Below the pieces are notes generated by a model, which did no database searches, had not been told where the DNA came from, and saw only the letters and a list, made by a program, of their open reading frames with translations. Positions 63,877 through 64,000 of a DNA stretch of 64,000 nucleotides are shown piece after piece. Each line of letters begins with the position of its first letter. Position 1 is the first letter of the stretch. A program made the position numbers and the translations under genes. Origin of the DNA: Shewanella sp. MBTL60-112-B2 (GTDB taxonomy: Bacteria; Pseudomonadota; Gammaproteobacteria; Enterobacterales; Shewanellaceae); NCBI RefSeq assembly GCF_019655055.1, contig NZ_BPFA01000019.1:32738-96737 (forward strand), written 5' to 3'.

Positions 63877-64000
63877 TGTGGTCAACTAAAACTGTACACC
63901 AACAGGGGATGCGTATTTACGCAGCCATTTCGGCCGCTGTTGGTGTCATGTAATTATTATAACTATGACCCCGTTTTGTATTGTAGTGCTTCAAGATATA
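63877..64000 (-). mobile_element. End of an IS3-family insertion sequence
   Basis: Probable terminus TGTGGTCAACTAAAACTG at 63877, followed by the 3' end of a transposase frame on the minus strand; the rest lies outside the window. The junction falls inside a family A module. Confidence 0.65.
63917..64000 (-). CDS. IS3-family transposase, C-terminal 27 codons (partial)
   Basis: The minus-strand frame reading into the window ends KHYNTKRGHSYNNYMTP and then TAAEMAA-stop. The YNxxRxHxYN...TP pattern is typical of the rve/DDE transposase end in IS3-family elements. The N-terminal part is beyond the window. Only the end is visible, so the exact group is unknown and intactness cannot be judged. Confidence 0.7.
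   Translation of the reverse strand, partial: YILKHYNTKRGHSYNNYMTPTAAEMAA

Overview
The window reads as a chromosome segment of a marine gammaproteobacterium, most probably Shewanella. The reasons are the tkt-epd-pgk-fba block, the xerD-dsbC-recJ block, the proteobacterial protein families throughout, and short mobile elements with ends like TACCAATTAGTATAA, which I associate with that genus. This is inference from gene order and protein resemblance; no database was searched. No rRNA, tRNA, CRISPR array or prophage was seen.

Layout. 1-8.6 kb: cysteine desulfurase, a Tas-like aldo-keto reductase, a MarR-GNAT fusion, YjjX, and the serine transporter/serine dehydratase pair sdaC-sdaA. 8.7-19.3 kb: a Glu/Asp-type symporter, small lipoproteins and secreted proteins, GNAT enzymes and a degenerate GGDEF protein, mixed with intergenic repeats. 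19.7-28.8 kb: metK (with MetJ-box-like repeats) divergent from tkt, then epd, pgk and fba, and a DUF481 outer-membrane protein. 29.1-32.1 kb: a membrane-anchored ToxR/CadC-like regulator overlapping a small periplasmic partner, then a membrane protein whose C-terminus is supplied by a MITE. 32.4-42.3 kb, minus strand: a PAS/degenerate GGDEF sensor, a radical SAM protein, an RND efflux pair, srmB and trmN6. 42.8-48.3 kb: brnQ (preceded by a nine-codon leader ORF), xerD, dsbC and recJ. 48.4-52.5 kb: an Lrp-type regulator, cysteine desulfidase and HAAAP permease that together match the cyuR-cyuA-cyuP cysteine-detoxification locus. 53-63.6 kb: an AT-rich orphan gene, a Nudix hydrolase, an FAD amino-acid dehydrogenase, rpiA, DUF808, an EEP-family phosphatase/nuclease, PhoD, a phosphoribosyltransferase and a PspB-like peptide. 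The right edge holds the end of an IS3-family element.

The genes are mostly ordinary housekeeping. The unusual content is between them: at least five unrelated families of short structured repeats sit almost exclusively at the 3' ends of genes. They are (A) CCTAGG-rich elements with purine-rich inverted ends that begin at, or even supply, stop codons; (B) ~160-bp elements with a GATGGCA/TGCCATC hairpin; (C) ~250-bp elements whose hairpin stems covary between copies; (D) runs of tiny triloop hairpins with different stems, up to seven in 165 bp; and (M) two ~265-bp MITEs. A 52-nt REP doublet that folds with no unpaired linker lies inside one A element. Stem changes that keep pairing while the sequence differs suggest that folding, not sequence, is what is kept.
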